NCBI RefSeq assembly: GCF_000002235.5
Contig: NW_022145551.1
Coordinates: forward strand, 1,655,001-1,719,000
Length of the DNA stretch: 64,000 nt
Reading direction: 5' to 3'
Source: Strongylocentrotus purpuratus
Lineage: Eukaryota > Echinodermata > Echinoidea > Camarodonta > Strongylocentrotidae
Under the pieces are notes generated by a model. The model was given only the letters and a program-made list of their open reading frames with translations, made no database searches and was not told the origin of the DNA. The position numbers were made by a program, and so were the translations under genes. This document shows, piece after piece, positions 33,263 through 44,840 of the stretch. Position 1 is the stretch's first letter, and each line of letters begins with the position of its first letter.

Positions 33263-33371
33263 ATGCTATTATTTTTCTCTGGATTGTTTATCCTTCAGTA
33301 GATTGGTTGTTTGAACCAGTGAATTAAAAGGAAACGCAACAAAAAAACACTTAAAGATAAACTTGAGTACT

Positions 33372-33530
33372 GGTAATGCGATTGCATTGTGAAAGAAAAG
33401 GTGTGGAATGGATCAAAAAAAGTTTATCATATAGCATGTAAGTAATGGTGTGTAATGCAAATTTGGCAGAGTGTTGGTAAAGTAACAATCACTTACACAG
33501 AAAGATGTATATGGGACAACACCCATGGCG
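33372..33530 (-). repeat. Dispersed repeat C, copy 3
   Basis: It matches 4597-4760 in the same direction, with internal gaps. Further repeat-C sequence, aattcccagaactcat, follows near 33650. Confidence 0.65.
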
Positions 33531-33539
33531 TCGGGGCTA

Positions 33540-34475
33540 ATACTACCCTGATTTCCTTATCTTTCTACGCACATGACATTTATTTCTAATTGTTTGGCAC
33601 ATTCAGAGTAAGTTTTTGTTAGGTTCTGTGAGAATTTATTTTCTATAATTCCCAGAACTCATGTTTATCTTGAAACTTCCGTAGTATTTCATTCACAGTC
33701 TGTCTTATGACATATAATACTAAAGGGTGACAGGAATGATCAGTCTCTAGGCACTTCACAAAGTTGCAGGCATTAATTCATTGCAATTCGGAGGTATCTA
33801 AATGTCTAAATGAATAAGTTGGCAACATCGCTCTTACTCAACACAGTCTTCCATTGGCTTAAAAATTGTAGTAATTCATGCAAATTTTGCTCATTTACAT
33901 TTTGAATTTCAGAACATTCTAAATAAACAAAACTATAAATTAAATATAACGGTGACACTAAACTGATGTGGGTTCATTCTAGATATCTTACAAAAATGGC
34001 ATGGTCTGGGTATTATTTGACAATATGTCATATTATCAGTGCAGTCGTATTTTAAGAAGAACATTTATATATATTTAATGCAAGTGGTTTGTATAAATTT
34101 AGCAAAATAACAGGAGTGGGCCTAGGGTTTTTCTTAGGGAGGGTGAGGTGCTCTTTAAAAGTCAGAATTTCGCGGATAAACTTCATTTTGCATGAAATTG
34201 TAAAACCCAATTGTTATTGAATACCTGAATCTGGGCAAACGAATTGTATCGGTCTTTGTGCATGGTGTGGTAATTTACTGACGGGATTCGCTGGTATGAC
34301 TAGCTGTCAGATATTATCGCTTGATAACCTGAAGTACTGTATAGTTTGAAATTGCACATTTAACAAAAAATACCACAAAGAGACTCATTTTCTTTCATCT
34401 ATGCAACGACAGCCTGCATTCCATAATGCACACGCGGAAGTATTCCTTTCAGGAAGAAGAACAGACTCAATTCTT
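33540..34475. other. AT-rich intergenic DNA
   Basis: Apart from the repeat-C remnant near 33650 I see no gene or repeat. Near 34480 a short match to the upstream part of repeat B (cgtttaacaatattaaatct) begins. Confidence 0.45.
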
Positions 34476-34559
34476 AAAGGGATCGTTTAACAATATTAAA
34501 TCTGAGATGCACGGCCCTATGTGTTATTAGTGTCTGTGGTAATGATGTCGCCCGGAGAA

Positions 34560-34665
34560 CTCTCTCTCTCTCTCTTTCAATGTTTTGAAAACCCTTCACT
34601 ATCATTCTCATTTCTCTCTCTCTTTCTCTAATATACACCCACTCACACGCACACGCACACATACA
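34560..34665. repeat. (CT)n and (CA)n microsatellites of the duplicated block
   Basis: Tracts of CT then CA follow gtaatgatgtcgcccg, as they do near 35910-36030 and 36835-36985. Confidence 0.85.
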
Positions 34666-34721
34666 ACAACATAACAAACAAAAAAGCCCAATGCAAACAA
34701 ACAAAGCACACAAAAGAACTT

Positions 34722-34966
34722 TAAAAAATGCATAACTTTCTAACGTTTGCTCCGGTTTCCTTCTGAACTTTCACCAGTCTGCTTCTCTGTTTTTCTGCTC
34801 TTCCTAGAGTCTAGAATAGTTTGCTGTTAGGGTAGGATTTCTCTTTAAAATGTCGTACTTCTTTCTGAATAGCAGTCCTGGCAGTTATACTTGATGCTTC
34901 GTGATGCATATAACAAATTACGTGTTTCTATTTTTAGGATCGAAACAACTAAACGAAAAGTCATAC

Positions 34967-35001
<35 letters not shown>

Positions 35002-35590
35002 CAGGGTATTTTATCTCCTTTGTTTTTAAGAAATCCATTAACAAAAATTAATCATGAACTCTCTGATTGGTCAATAATGTGTCATTCCTTCACGAGGGGC
35101 GGAGCCTAATAATATTTTCCTCTGCAATGCAATAGCATGTCAATAAAATGACAAATACGCATCCTTATAATAATGCAATGTTTCTAAACTCTTGGGAATA
35201 ATCACATTGAGGTACTGAAGTAAACGGACTGCATGTGAACAAGGTGAAGCAGCATCATTCTTTTTTCCAAAAGGATTTGACAAAAGTAAATTTCCGCAGT
35301 GCCATCCAGTAAAAAGCTCAGGTAAACAAAATCGTTTTAAATATCATAGTATAAAATATACAGTTAACGATTAAATTATTCATATCCTTATTGAGTGTTT
35401 TATAATTTTCTTTTAGTATGTGTAAAATTGATTTGTCCCGATTTATGTTTCTTGATAATTTACATATAAATGTATAAGGCCCTAATTCAACCAGTCCACA
35501 GTTAAGAAAAACACACACAAATAAACATACAATTTACAATTGGTATGTGTAATTTCTGTTTACATTTTGTTTTTTGTCTCTCTATATATA
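34722..35590 (+). repeat. Segmental duplication, partial R plus block S, copy 1
   Basis: Block S (34947-35585) starts gaaacaactaaacgaaa and contains a CT microsatellite, attaatcatgaactctctga, gaggggcggagcctaataat and gtaaaattgatttgtcccga. It matches 37256-37960 over about 640-700 bp at high identity. Confidence 0.85.
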
Positions 35591-35597
35591 TATAATA

Positions 35598-36815
35598 TAG
35601 TTTGCTGAATAGTTTGCTGTTAGGGTAGGATTTCTGTTTAAAAGTTCGTACTGCTTTCTGAATAGCAGTCCGGGCGCTTACGTGATGCTTCCTGATGCAT
35701 ATAACAAGTTACGTGTTTCTATTTTTAGGATCAAATTATGCCCGCATTGATTTTCTTACTTTTTCCGCTTTGGCTTGACTGTTGATATGAAGCTTATAAA
35801 CCAACATGAACAAAATACTGTGATGTTTCTGTGTTTACTAAAATGAATGACCTTGCACCATTACGACGTAATGTCTGAGTCAATATGTTTATGGTAATGA
35901 TGTCGCCCGAAGAACACTCTCTCTCTCTCTTTCAATGTTTGTTTTACCCTTCACTGTCATTCTCTCTCTCTCTCTTTCTCTAATAGACACTCACACGCAC
36001 ACACACGCGCGCACACGCACACACACACACACGCACACATACAAAAACATAACAATCTAAAAGCCCAATGTAAACAAACAAACAAAGCACACAAAAAACA
36101 ATAAACAACAAAATCAAAAAGACAAAAGTACCCCGACTTTAATAATTTGGTCAGGCGACAATCTGGCTTTGGGGTTAAGGAAAGACTCCCATTTGTGGAG
36201 TACAAAACTGCCACAAATTTCTGTTTTTCTCTTAGGTGCTTTCTCGCTTGGGACATTACTAAAAAATATATTGTGGAAAGCATATTACGAATGTCCTCTA
36301 AACAGAAAAGACACTCCCTAGTCTTTCATCTTTAAAACAAAAATTGTTTCCATTATGTGTGTTGGAAGATGTGGGAAATTTGTCCGGCGCTTTGTCATAT
36401 AGTGCCCATTCCTTTTAGTGATTAAAACTTTCAAAAATTCATAACTTTCTAACTTTTTGTCCGATTTCCTTAAAAAACTTTTACCAGTCTGCTTCTGTGG
36501 CTTTTTCTGCTCTTCTTTTAGTCTACAATAGTTTGCAGTTAGGGTAGGATTTCTTTTTAAAAGTTCGTACTGCTTTCTGAATAGCAGTCCTGGCGCTAAT
36601 ACGTGATGCTTCCTGATGCATATAACAAGCTTCGTGTTTCTATTTTTAGGATCAAATTATGCCCGCTTTGATTTTCTTCCTTCTTCCGTTTTGGCTTGAC
36701 TGTTGATATGAAGCTAATAAACCAATATGAAAAAGATACTGTGATGTTTCTGTGTTTACTAAAATGAATGACCTTGCACCATTTCGACTTATTGCCTGAG
36801 TCAATATGTTTATGG
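35598..36815 (+). repeat. Segmental duplication, R-Q-R arrangement
   Basis: R (35598-35893) is followed by CT and CA tracts, then Q (36137-36425), then another R (36425-36815). The order matches the 32.4-33.3-kb region, so a unit of Q, R and microsatellites has been copied in tandem. Confidence 0.8.
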
Positions 36816-36834
36816 TAATGATGTCGCCCGAATT

Positions 36835-36886
36835 CTCTCTCTCTCTCTCTCTCTCTTTCAATTTTTGTATAACCCTTCACTATCAT

Positions 36887-36933
<47 letters not shown>

Positions 36934-36985
36934 CATATACACTCACACTCGCACGCACACGCTCGTGGGCACACACACAAACACG
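36835..36985. repeat. (CT)n and (CA)n microsatellites
   Basis: CT tracts (36835-36860 and 36888-36930) and a CA tract separate two R blocks. Confidence 0.9.
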
Positions 36986-37056
36986 CACACATGTATACAA
37001 CAACATAACAAACAAAAAAGTCCAATGCAAACAAGCTTAAACAAAGCATACAAAAA

Positions 37057-37313
37057 ACTTTCAAAAATTCATAACTTTCTAACTTTTTGTCCGATTACCT
37101 TCTAAACTTTCACCAGTCTGCTTCTGTGGATTTTCTGCTCTTCTTTAAGTCTAGAATAGTTTGCTGTTAGAGTAGGATTTCTCTTATTTCTTAATAGCAG
37201 TCCAGGCGCTTATACTTGATGTTTCCTGATGCAAATAACAGGTTACGTGTTTCCTCGAAATAACTAAACGAAACATTATACAACTTTCATAGGAAAACAA
37301 TCGTTTCCGGTTT

Positions 37314-37363
<50 letters not shown>

Positions 37364-37960
37364 CAGGGTATTTTTTTTATCTCCTTTGTTTTAAGAAATC
37401 CATTAACAAAAATTAATCATGAACTCTCTGATTGGACAATGATTTGTCATTCCTTTACGAGGGGCGGGGCCTAATAATATTTTCCTCTGCAATGCAATAG
37501 TATGTCAATAAAATGACAAATACGCATCCTTATAATAATGCAATGTTTCTAAACTCTTAGAAATAATCACATTGAGGTACTGAAGTGAGCAGACTGCATG
37601 TGAACCAGGTGCAGCGGCATCATTCTTTTTTCCAAAAAGCTTTCACAGAAGTAAATTTCCGTAGTGCAGTGCCATCCAGTAAAAAGCTCAGGTAAACAAC
37701 ATCTTTTTATATAACATCATATAATATATACAGTTAACGACTGCATTATACATATCCTTATCGAGTGTTTTATAATTTTCTTTTAGTATGTGTAAAATTG
37801 ATTTGTCCCGATTTATGTTTCTTGATAATTTACATATAAATGTATAAGGCCCTAATTTAACCTGTCCACCCTTCATTCTTAAGTTAAGTCAAACCCACAC
37901 AAATAAACATTATATTTACAATGGGTATGAGTATATTGTTTCTATCTCTCTCTATATGAT
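37057..37960 (+). repeat. Segmental duplication, partial R plus block S, copy 2
   Basis: The second copy of 34722-35590, in the same orientation and about 2.3 kb downstream. The two copies share the junction at which R is cut short and S begins, so they descend from one rearranged unit. Confidence 0.85.
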
Positions 37961-37964
37961 ACAT

Positions 37965-38613
37965 AACACTAGTTGAAAATAAATAAATGATTCCGCCATG
38001 AAGCTGAATACATGTCTTTGCGACAATTCAAACATTCAGACGTTTCACGGAATGATTTATCTTCAACTGGTTAAACTTGTTCATTTGTTGTTGTTGGGAG
38101 TATTCCCAAGCCCACTACTATTTTTTACTACAACATTGTATATGATATGGGTGTATGAATGTGTGTCTCTGTGTGGAGGTGTGTGTCTGTGTGCAATTTG
38201 AAAGGAAATTAGGGAATCGTCACATTTTCTTTCGCATTGTATTCGTTTTCGCGAGAGTTGCTAAAACTACGGTTTAATATTTTCGTACATTTATGTATTA
38301 TATATATATATATATTAATTTTTTTTTTATATGGACAGCGAATGTAGTTGTTCCAAAATTATGACGTAAATTTTAAATCATTTCAACAGTATGACGCATA
38401 TCATTTAAACAAAATGATGAAATCTTTGAATTTTATCGTGATTTAAAGTTTCAAGTTTGTTTAACTGAAAATATTTAAACGATATATTACGTAATAACCC
38501 CAAAAAGCGGCAGCAACTGAATTTTTTCTCCCGATGCTGGCATTAAATAGTCTTATACCACAATATATAGATGTATTTTTAATTTTAATGTTATCATGTA
38601 TATGCCTATGCAT
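37965..38613. other. AT-rich intergenic DNA, no gene seen
   Basis: It contains a short TA tract near 38298-38315. No exon is supported. Confidence 0.5.
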
Positions 38614-40005
38614 TTCAGCTTATAATACGAGAAGCGCTGCCAACATTCATCTCCCTAAACATAAAACCCGAAGATTTCAATTTGACATTCGATACTCTGG
38701 GCCAAATTTTTTGAACACCTTACCATCTATTCTACAAAAATCGCTCTCCTTGCAAACCTTTTCCCGTAAGGCAAAAATGTATTTAATTGCTCGATATATT
38801 GATACCCTCTCTTGTATTTATGTGTGAAATGACCTCTTGTGGAATTCAATTCAATGAGATGTTTGTATTTTGATCACTTATGCCTGGATTACATTTGGCC
38901 TGCGATTAGTCTACGCGGGAGCCCGTATCCTGCCCGTATCCCCTTTTCCGTGCGGCCTCTGTGCGGAGGCAGGAGGCGGCCGTGAGATTTTCGTACGGAT
39001 TCATGGGCTCCGCAGCCTTTACGATTTTGTGTCGCGAAAAGTTAAACAAATTTGAAAAAATCGTAAGCCCGTAGCCCATATACATGTCGTAGGTGGCATT
39101 GCACACTCCCCGCACGGGCATCGCCCGGAGGCCTCGCACTGATTGTGCAGCAAACATACGATATTTCGGTGAACATGGGGGCACGGCGACTGTACGGTCA
39201 CCGCGCCTTCTCCGCGCAACCGTACGATTTCCGTGCGGAGGCTGCGGAGACTGCACGGCTACTGCATTCAAATTGCACGATTTCCGTACAATCTACGAGC
39301 AGCCTCTGTACGGATTTTCCCCGGCCTGCCCCCGAGGGCCAATACAATAAATGGCACGATGCTCGTAGATAATGTAAACACAAACATCGTAGCCCGTAGC
39401 CTCCTACGATGTCTACGAAAAATCGTAGACTTATTTATCGTACGGCGCCCGGGGCAAAAGTAATCCAGTCATTACGTACATGCCTCAGCTGTTGCTAGTA
39501 CCATATGTATATTCCCAGGACAATGCTGTCGGATAAAGCTGCTGTTTGTTTGATGATTTTGCTTGTTTGTAATGATATGTACCCGCTGTCTATTTTAAAA
39601 TTGTAGTACTTCGTTATTTTCATTATGTAATCACAGACACATGCACAGCCCAATTGAGGTAACTTTCTCTTTATAAGTGAACATGCCTTCCTATATTTAA
39701 TTCTCTCCTCATGTTTTTTTTTTCTTCTCTCTGTTCCATTTACTATTTTTGTTCTTTCCTATCAACTTTTGGTTATATAAAATGTAATGTTCATAATAAT
39801 ATCTATAACGTTCTTTCGGTAACTGTGTTAATTTATTATGGGCGTTCCCAACTCAAGCTATGCTTTCCGGGTTTTCGCCTCCTTCCGTATCTGAATTATT
39901 TACTGTATACTCTATGTTGAAATAATTGTTACATCATGTATATGTACATTGTGCTTCATAGTGTACTGTTGAGAAAGAAATAAAAGTTAATAAATACAAA
40001 TACAA
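38614..40005 (+). mobile_element. LINE relic, C-terminus and 3' UTR, split by an insertion
   Basis: From 38614 the plus strand encodes AYNTRSAANIHLPKHKTRRF, then RYSGPNFLNTLPSILQKSL, the C-terminal signature of CR1/jockey-like LINEs (NTR..., GP.fwN.LP). The frame stops at 38824. A CpG-rich element occupies 38884-39468. The 3' untranslated region probably resumes after it: gggcgttcccaactcaagct near 39841 resembles the region found before other LINE tails here, and an AATAAATACAAATACAAAT tail ends near 40005. The 5' part is missing. Confidence 0.6.
38884..39468. mobile_element. CpG-rich 585-bp element with short terminal repeats
   Basis: The ends are ctggattac (38884-38892) and gtaatccag (39460-39468), a perfect 9-bp inverted repeat. 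The interior is strikingly rich in CpG and built from recurring words: cgtacg, ctacga, tcgtag, cgcacgg and ccgtgcgg. The host DNA around it is AT-rich. It looks like a non-autonomous DNA transposon inserted in the LINE relic, but no clear target duplication was found. The overlapping open frames on both strands come from the lack of AT-rich stop codons. Confidence 0.5.
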
Positions 40006-40009
40006 ATTG

Positions 40010-40259
40010 CTGCAAACCATGCTGACATGCTGAAAGTTGTAATCACTCTACGTTCAATTGTTAAAATAACACAGTTTTTATAACAACATCCCCAAATAGG
40101 TGTAAAAAGAATGCCGTTATCATTATGGAAGGATACTGTATTATGCCAACCTTTTTAATTGTGCTTTTTACATTATTTCATTATGCTTGATCTGACAAAT
40201 AATAATCATACAATTTTGTCGATTTCTTTTGGATGATATACCGTTATTCATTATCTTGC
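40010..40259. other. AT-rich DNA, no gene seen
   Basis: It resembles 43260-43380 weakly (ctgacaaat near 40192 and 43339), so the duplication described next may begin here. Confidence 0.4.
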
Positions 40260-40581
40260 ACTGTGACGGCTTACATTATAATCATGGGGGCAAAGGTAAA
40301 TACATAGATGTTTATTGATAATTTACTTCTGTCTGTGTACGTGCAGTTTTCATGCCCATTGCTTCCGAGGTCGTATTTAGTGAACCAAGGGCAAAACCAC
40401 CAAATTAATTTTCTTTTCGTGTTTGTGATCATGATGGACGTGACCGGCAACTTCTACACCCTGTTACAGTTTGCTCCGGACCGACATAGCCTTGGTCTAA
40501 TTGTGTTTTTGTGTATTCATTGCAACCAAAAGGTTGGATTTCAAATGCGAATGAAAGATAAAAAGCATTATATTCCGCTTA

Positions 40582-41114
40582 CACTGTCGCTCATAAAGGT
40601 GGACTATTTTTTTAAAATCCCAATTAATGGAATTATTTTAAAAATAATTTAAAAATAATAGATCTAGATAATAGTATACATTTTCAGATTTTATTGAATA
40701 ATAATTTGCCAATGTGTGATTTGTGTGACTGCTAAAGCATGTGTATGTTACTATGCTCATCAACTAGGGGACCTATGCCCTTAAGTCATAAATGACAGTA
40801 ATGAGGATTAATGCCCCACAAAAGGGCACTAATATAGCACATCGACACGGTTTTGATCCTGGGGCCTCACAGTTACGAGGCCATTGCTTTGTCACTGAAC
40901 CATGACTGTACGTAGCAGGGGCCTGGGTAGGGGGCAGTTTCCATAAACAAAAATAAATAACAGAAAATGCAATAATTTTTCAATAATTTATTGCATTTTA
41001 CCCCGGTTCCCAACATAAACAAATCTTCTGTGTGCCCATGCCTTGAGCCATAATGCATGGCCGTCCAGAGGAAATCAAAGCGGGCATAATATTCCACCTT
41101 TATGAGCGACAGTG
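40582..41114. mobile_element. Tc1/mariner-like MITE with a SINE inside
   Basis: The left end, cactgtcgctcataaaggtg (40582 on), is answered by cacctttatgagcgacagtg at the right end, with TA on both sides (40580-40581 and 41115-41116). TA flanks and CACTGT ends fit Tc1/mariner. A minus-strand SINE-1 (40785-40915) lies inside. A fragment of the same element lies inverted at 44765-44840. Confidence 0.75.
40785..40915 (-). mobile_element. SINE-1, minus strand, diverged
   Basis: It reads aatgaggattaatgccccac, then a decayed B-box complement (ggttttgatcc) and an A-box region lost to mutation. It is the oldest-looking of the SINE-1 copies. Confidence 0.65.
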
Positions 41115-41198
41115 TACTAAGAATCTTGCTCTACGATTGGTCAAAAGTAAATCACGTGATGAAAGATAGTTTGCTCATCATTGATGGGAGAAGAAAAG

Positions 41199-41299
41199 TT
41201 TGTTGCACTGTGTAGATAGTAGTAATATCTACACAGTGCAACGCACTTTCACTGAAGATAGAAGTACTATCTACACAGTGCAACGCACTTTCTCGTAAT
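41199..41299. repeat. Short hairpin with a repeated arm
   Basis: ttgcactgtgtagata is answered after seven bases by tatctacacagtgcaa (stem of 16 perfect pairs). The right arm with its extension (ctacacagtgcaacgcactt) is repeated 43 bases downstream. Confidence 0.85.
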
Positions 41300-41477
41300 A
41301 CGCTGCGTATTGCTCTTCACTTTATTAAGCGCTTTAGTGTAATAGTACGCGAACTTTGGTCACGCCTCCATACTGCATGCACTGTACGTATCGTATCCCG
41401 TTTGCTAGCTGTTAATTGATGACTTGTTGCTCTAAAAATGACGGAAGAAGTGAAATGTTTCCGATGTGGAATATAAA

Positions 41478-41640
41478 GCAAATAATCACCTTTTGGTTTT
41501 AGGCGATGGCAAACTATCATTTCGGCGATCTGAACGAATACGCTATCTTTTCTCAGCTTCGCCTCGGAAAGATAGCTACTTTCAGATCGTCTCAGAAGTG
41601 ATAGTTTGACCCATCACCTTCACCAACGGTAATTATTTGC
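41478..41640. repeat. 163-nt near-palindrome able to form one long stem
   Basis: Successive blocks pair across a loop near 41553: gcaaataat with attatttgc, ggcgatggcaaactatca with tgatagtttgacccatcacc, cgatctgaa with ttcagatcg, and gctatctttt with ggaaagatagc. The stem has a few internal loops. It could be a MITE or give a hairpin transcript. The second copy of the flanking duplication lacks it. Confidence 0.85.
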
Positions 41641-42149
41641 TTAATACATAGCAATGGTAGATATAATTTAGGGTGATATATACTGAATTTATAAAGAGTA
41701 AACAAACTATGTGGTATATGAATAAATTAATTAACGTGGTTAGCTCACTGCAAATGAATGAGTTCAGGTAAAGATGAAAAATGTAAGGTTTCTCAGTGCT
41801 TGCATTTAATAACCACTGATGGTAGAAATACCGGAACCGGAACCGGAACAAATGGCCTCATATTCTAAATCTGAATATTTTCATTATGATCACTTCAAAA
41901 TCTTCAGGTACATGTATACATCAGGTCTTAAGTTCTTTACATGTATATGATCAGTCTTTTCTAAATGGCTCTAGGCAATTCCTTTTTTCACAGGTCGACT
42001 TTATCGTAGGCTTATTCAAACCTCCCAAATAATTCATGTATAGGTCTACTGTCCTCGAAATATATTAGACCAGATCCCTGTTATGTACATCATTTGTCGA
42101 ATTGGTAAAGTCCAACTGATTAACTATAAAAAGCCAATATGTCTTACAA

Positions 42150-42622
42150 GAAACAACCGTCACCATCATCATCCTCATCATCCTCCTCCTCATCATAATA
42201 ACCTTCATCGTAATCATAATCATAATCATCTTCATCTTCATCATCATCTTTATCACCATCATCATCACCATCATCAACATCATGCATCATCATCATCATC
42301 ATCATAATAATCAAGTCCAACCAATTTACTATAAAAAGGCCGACATGTCTTGCAAGAAACCCCCGTCACCATTATAATCATTATCATCATCCTCATCAAA
42401 ATCCTCATCATCATAATCATCATCACCGTCATCATAATCTTCCTCCTCCTCCTCACCATCATCATTACCATCATCATCATCTTCATCACCATCATCATTA
42501 CATCATCATCATCTTCATCACTATCATCATTACCATCATCATCATCTTCATCACCATCATCATTACCATCATCATTACCATCATCATCATCATGCATCAA
42601 CATCATCATCATAATCATCATC
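42150..42622. repeat. (ATC)n trinucleotide arrays in a duplicated frame
   Basis: Two blocks of ATC/CAT repeats each follow a related leader (agtccaac...actataaaaag...atgtctt.caagaaac, near 42108 and 42312). The array has therefore doubled together with its flank. Histidine- or serine-rich frames here are not genes. Confidence 0.95.
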
Positions 42623-42910
42623 TAAAATTCACCGTCTCTACATGTAGACCTTTATAATTTTGTGAAATATATCCTGTTCCGGATGTTTCACTGTATGAAC
42701 ACGAAACAGAATTAAAATTAATCTTGGTAGAACCAAGTGCTACGAAGATATATGAACATAATTGTCTTTCATAGCGAATCGATTAACTAAATATAGTTGT
42801 GACATGCTAAAACGAGAACAGCTGTAGGTTAAATCATGGAGCTCTTAGGAGGTTCTCTCTCTCTCTTCCATATTCTATGTGGGAGGTTTTATGAAATGAT
42901 TGAACTATCA

Positions 42911-43061
42911 GGGGGGCATTTCACAAAACTTGTCATCAGTGAAAAATGACAGTTTTTGTTATAAGCTACTAAAATCCTTGCTTTTGTTTGGCTATCAGCA
43001 GATTTGACACTGATTTTTTTTTTTTTTTTGTCATTGAAAAAAGGCTTTGTAACACGCCCCC
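42911..43061. mobile_element. Short MITE with GGGGGGC ends
   Basis: The left end reads ggggggcatttcacaaaact and the right end ggctttgtaacacgccccc, its approximate inverted repeat. Subterminal gtcatcagtga and gtcattgaaa also pair. About 150 bp, non-coding. The layout resembles hAT-type MITEs; the superfamily is a guess. Confidence 0.6.
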
Positions 43062-43384
43062 ATCCCCCCCCCCCCCTGGAGCTCGCTGACGTAATGATCT
43101 ATCTGAAACTACCTTTATATAATTATATATACATATATTTTGTATACGTTTTTATCATATGGTTACTTACGCATTGGTAGATATGTCAACAAAAACTGCG
43201 GTATATAAATGCGTCATTAGAATATTTTGTTTTGTGAATATATGTTTCGATTCTGGTAACTTGTTAATTATGGATGGATAACCTATTATACTAACCTTTT
43301 TGCAATTGAGCTTTTGAAACTATTTATTTATGCTCGATCTGACAAATGATCATGCAATGTGTTCTACTTATTGTGGGAGGTATC

Positions 43385-44250
43385 TTGCACTGTGACGGCT
43401 TACATTAGAACCATGGGGGCAAGGTAAATACATAGATGTTTATTGATATTAATTTCTGTCTGTGCGTGTATGTGCACGTGTCATGCGCATTGCTTTCGAG
43501 GTCGTATGAAGCGAGCCAAGGGTATTTTATTGGAATAAAAAATATTAGTTTTCCGAATTCATGAGTGAAGCACGTTTTAATGAGTAGTGATCATAATGCA
43601 CGTCCGGGTTCACGCAAAAGCGGTCTATTTTTATAGGTATATTAAAATTTGCCCGTGTACGGTTTATATCTCCAAATGCATAGTATACATGCTAAAGCTG
43701 TGGAATTGTCTTCAAACAGTTCGGGGGGAAGGGAAAAACCCCCAAATGAATTTTCTTTTCGTTTCTGTAGTTATGATGGACGTGACCGGCAACTTCTATA
43801 TCCTGTTACAGTTTGCTCCGGACCGACATAGCCTTGGTCTAATTATGTTTTTGCCTATTCATTGCAACCAAAAGGTTGGAAATCAAATGCAAATAAAAGA
43901 TAAAAAGCGATAAATAACAATGGTAGAAATAATTTAGGGGTGATATATACTGAATTTATATAGAGTAAACAAACTATGTGGCATATGAATAAATGAATTA
44001 ATAACAACGTGGTTAGAGATGAAAATTTTGAGGTTTCTCAGTGCATTTAATAACCGGAACAAATGACCTCATATTCTAAATATGAATATTTTTATGCTAT
44101 ATTTCCATTATAATCATTTCAAAATCTTCAGGTACATGTTTACATCAGGTCTTAAGTACTATACATGTACATGATCAGTCTTTCCTAAATGGCTCTAGGC
44201 ACTTTTTTCACAGGTTGACTTTATCAAACCTCCTTAATAATTCAAACATT
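43385..44250 (+). repeat. Segmental duplication, copy 2
   Basis: It matches 40260-40570 and 41648-42060 with the intervening 1.1 kb absent and about 230 bp extra within the first block (43520-43740). This gives a relative date: the duplication, then insertion in copy 1 or deletion in copy 2. Confidence 0.8.
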
Positions 44251-44544
44251 GTGAGTCCAAAAAAAATTACACTTAGAAAATTGCTAATTATATAAAAAAT
44301 CATCTATGAACAGTAAATTATTATTTGAATTATTTGAAATGAAACTAGAGTTAGGGTAAGGGTAATATACCGGTTTTTTATATGTCCTGTTAATGTATAC
44401 ATTTAGGGTTACATATAATATTTGATATGATTTTTTTAAATTTTATTTCTGCATTTTTCCAATTTATATAATAACAAAATAACAAAGAACATATAAACGT
44501 AAAGTATAATACAAAATATACATACAATGATAACTTTTCATGTA

Positions 44545-44547
<3 letters not shown>

Positions 44548-44579
<32 letters not shown>
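44548..44579. repeat. Poly-T tract
   Basis: Thirty-odd consecutive T bases. Confidence 0.9.
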
Positions 44580-44582
<3 letters not shown>

Positions 44583-44764
44583 TATGTACATATAATAACG
44601 AAACTTAACATATTATTATGAATTTAAAGTATTATCCAAACTATCAGTTGAAAAAAGTGCAGGACACCGCAATCATAAGCGAAGCTTGACTAGGATGGCG
44701 GCCTCAAAAAGAAAAAAAAAATCTTAAGGTAAAACTTAAAATTAAAAATTGTTTAAACGTTCTT

Positions 44765-44840
44765 TGTGTATTATTTTTAAATTATTTTAAAATAATTCCA
44801 TAAATTGGGGTAAAACAAAAATATTCACCCTATATGAGCA
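44765..44840. mobile_element. Fragment of the mariner-like MITE
   Basis: The sequence ttttaaaataattccataaa to atgagcaacagtgta is the inverted left end of the element at 40582-41114. The other end is missing. Confidence 0.6.

Larger units (their letters stand above)
40260..42060 (+). repeat. Segmental duplication, copy 1
   Basis: Two blocks, 40260-40570 and 41648-42060, are found adjacent to each other at 43385-44250. Between them this copy holds about 1.1 kb of extra DNA: a mariner-like MITE with a SINE in it, and two hairpins. Shared words include gatgttta followed by ttgat, gtttgctccggaccgacata and ttcattgcaaccaaaaggtt. No gene is supported despite modest open frames. Confidence 0.8.

Noticed and set aside
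38870-39463. Overlapping open frames on both strands
   Set aside because: Open on nearly all frames because the DNA is GC-rich and repetitive; no coding signature.
42065-42625. Histidine-, serine- and methionine/aspartate-rich frames
   Set aside because: They are translations of the (ATC)n array in different frames.
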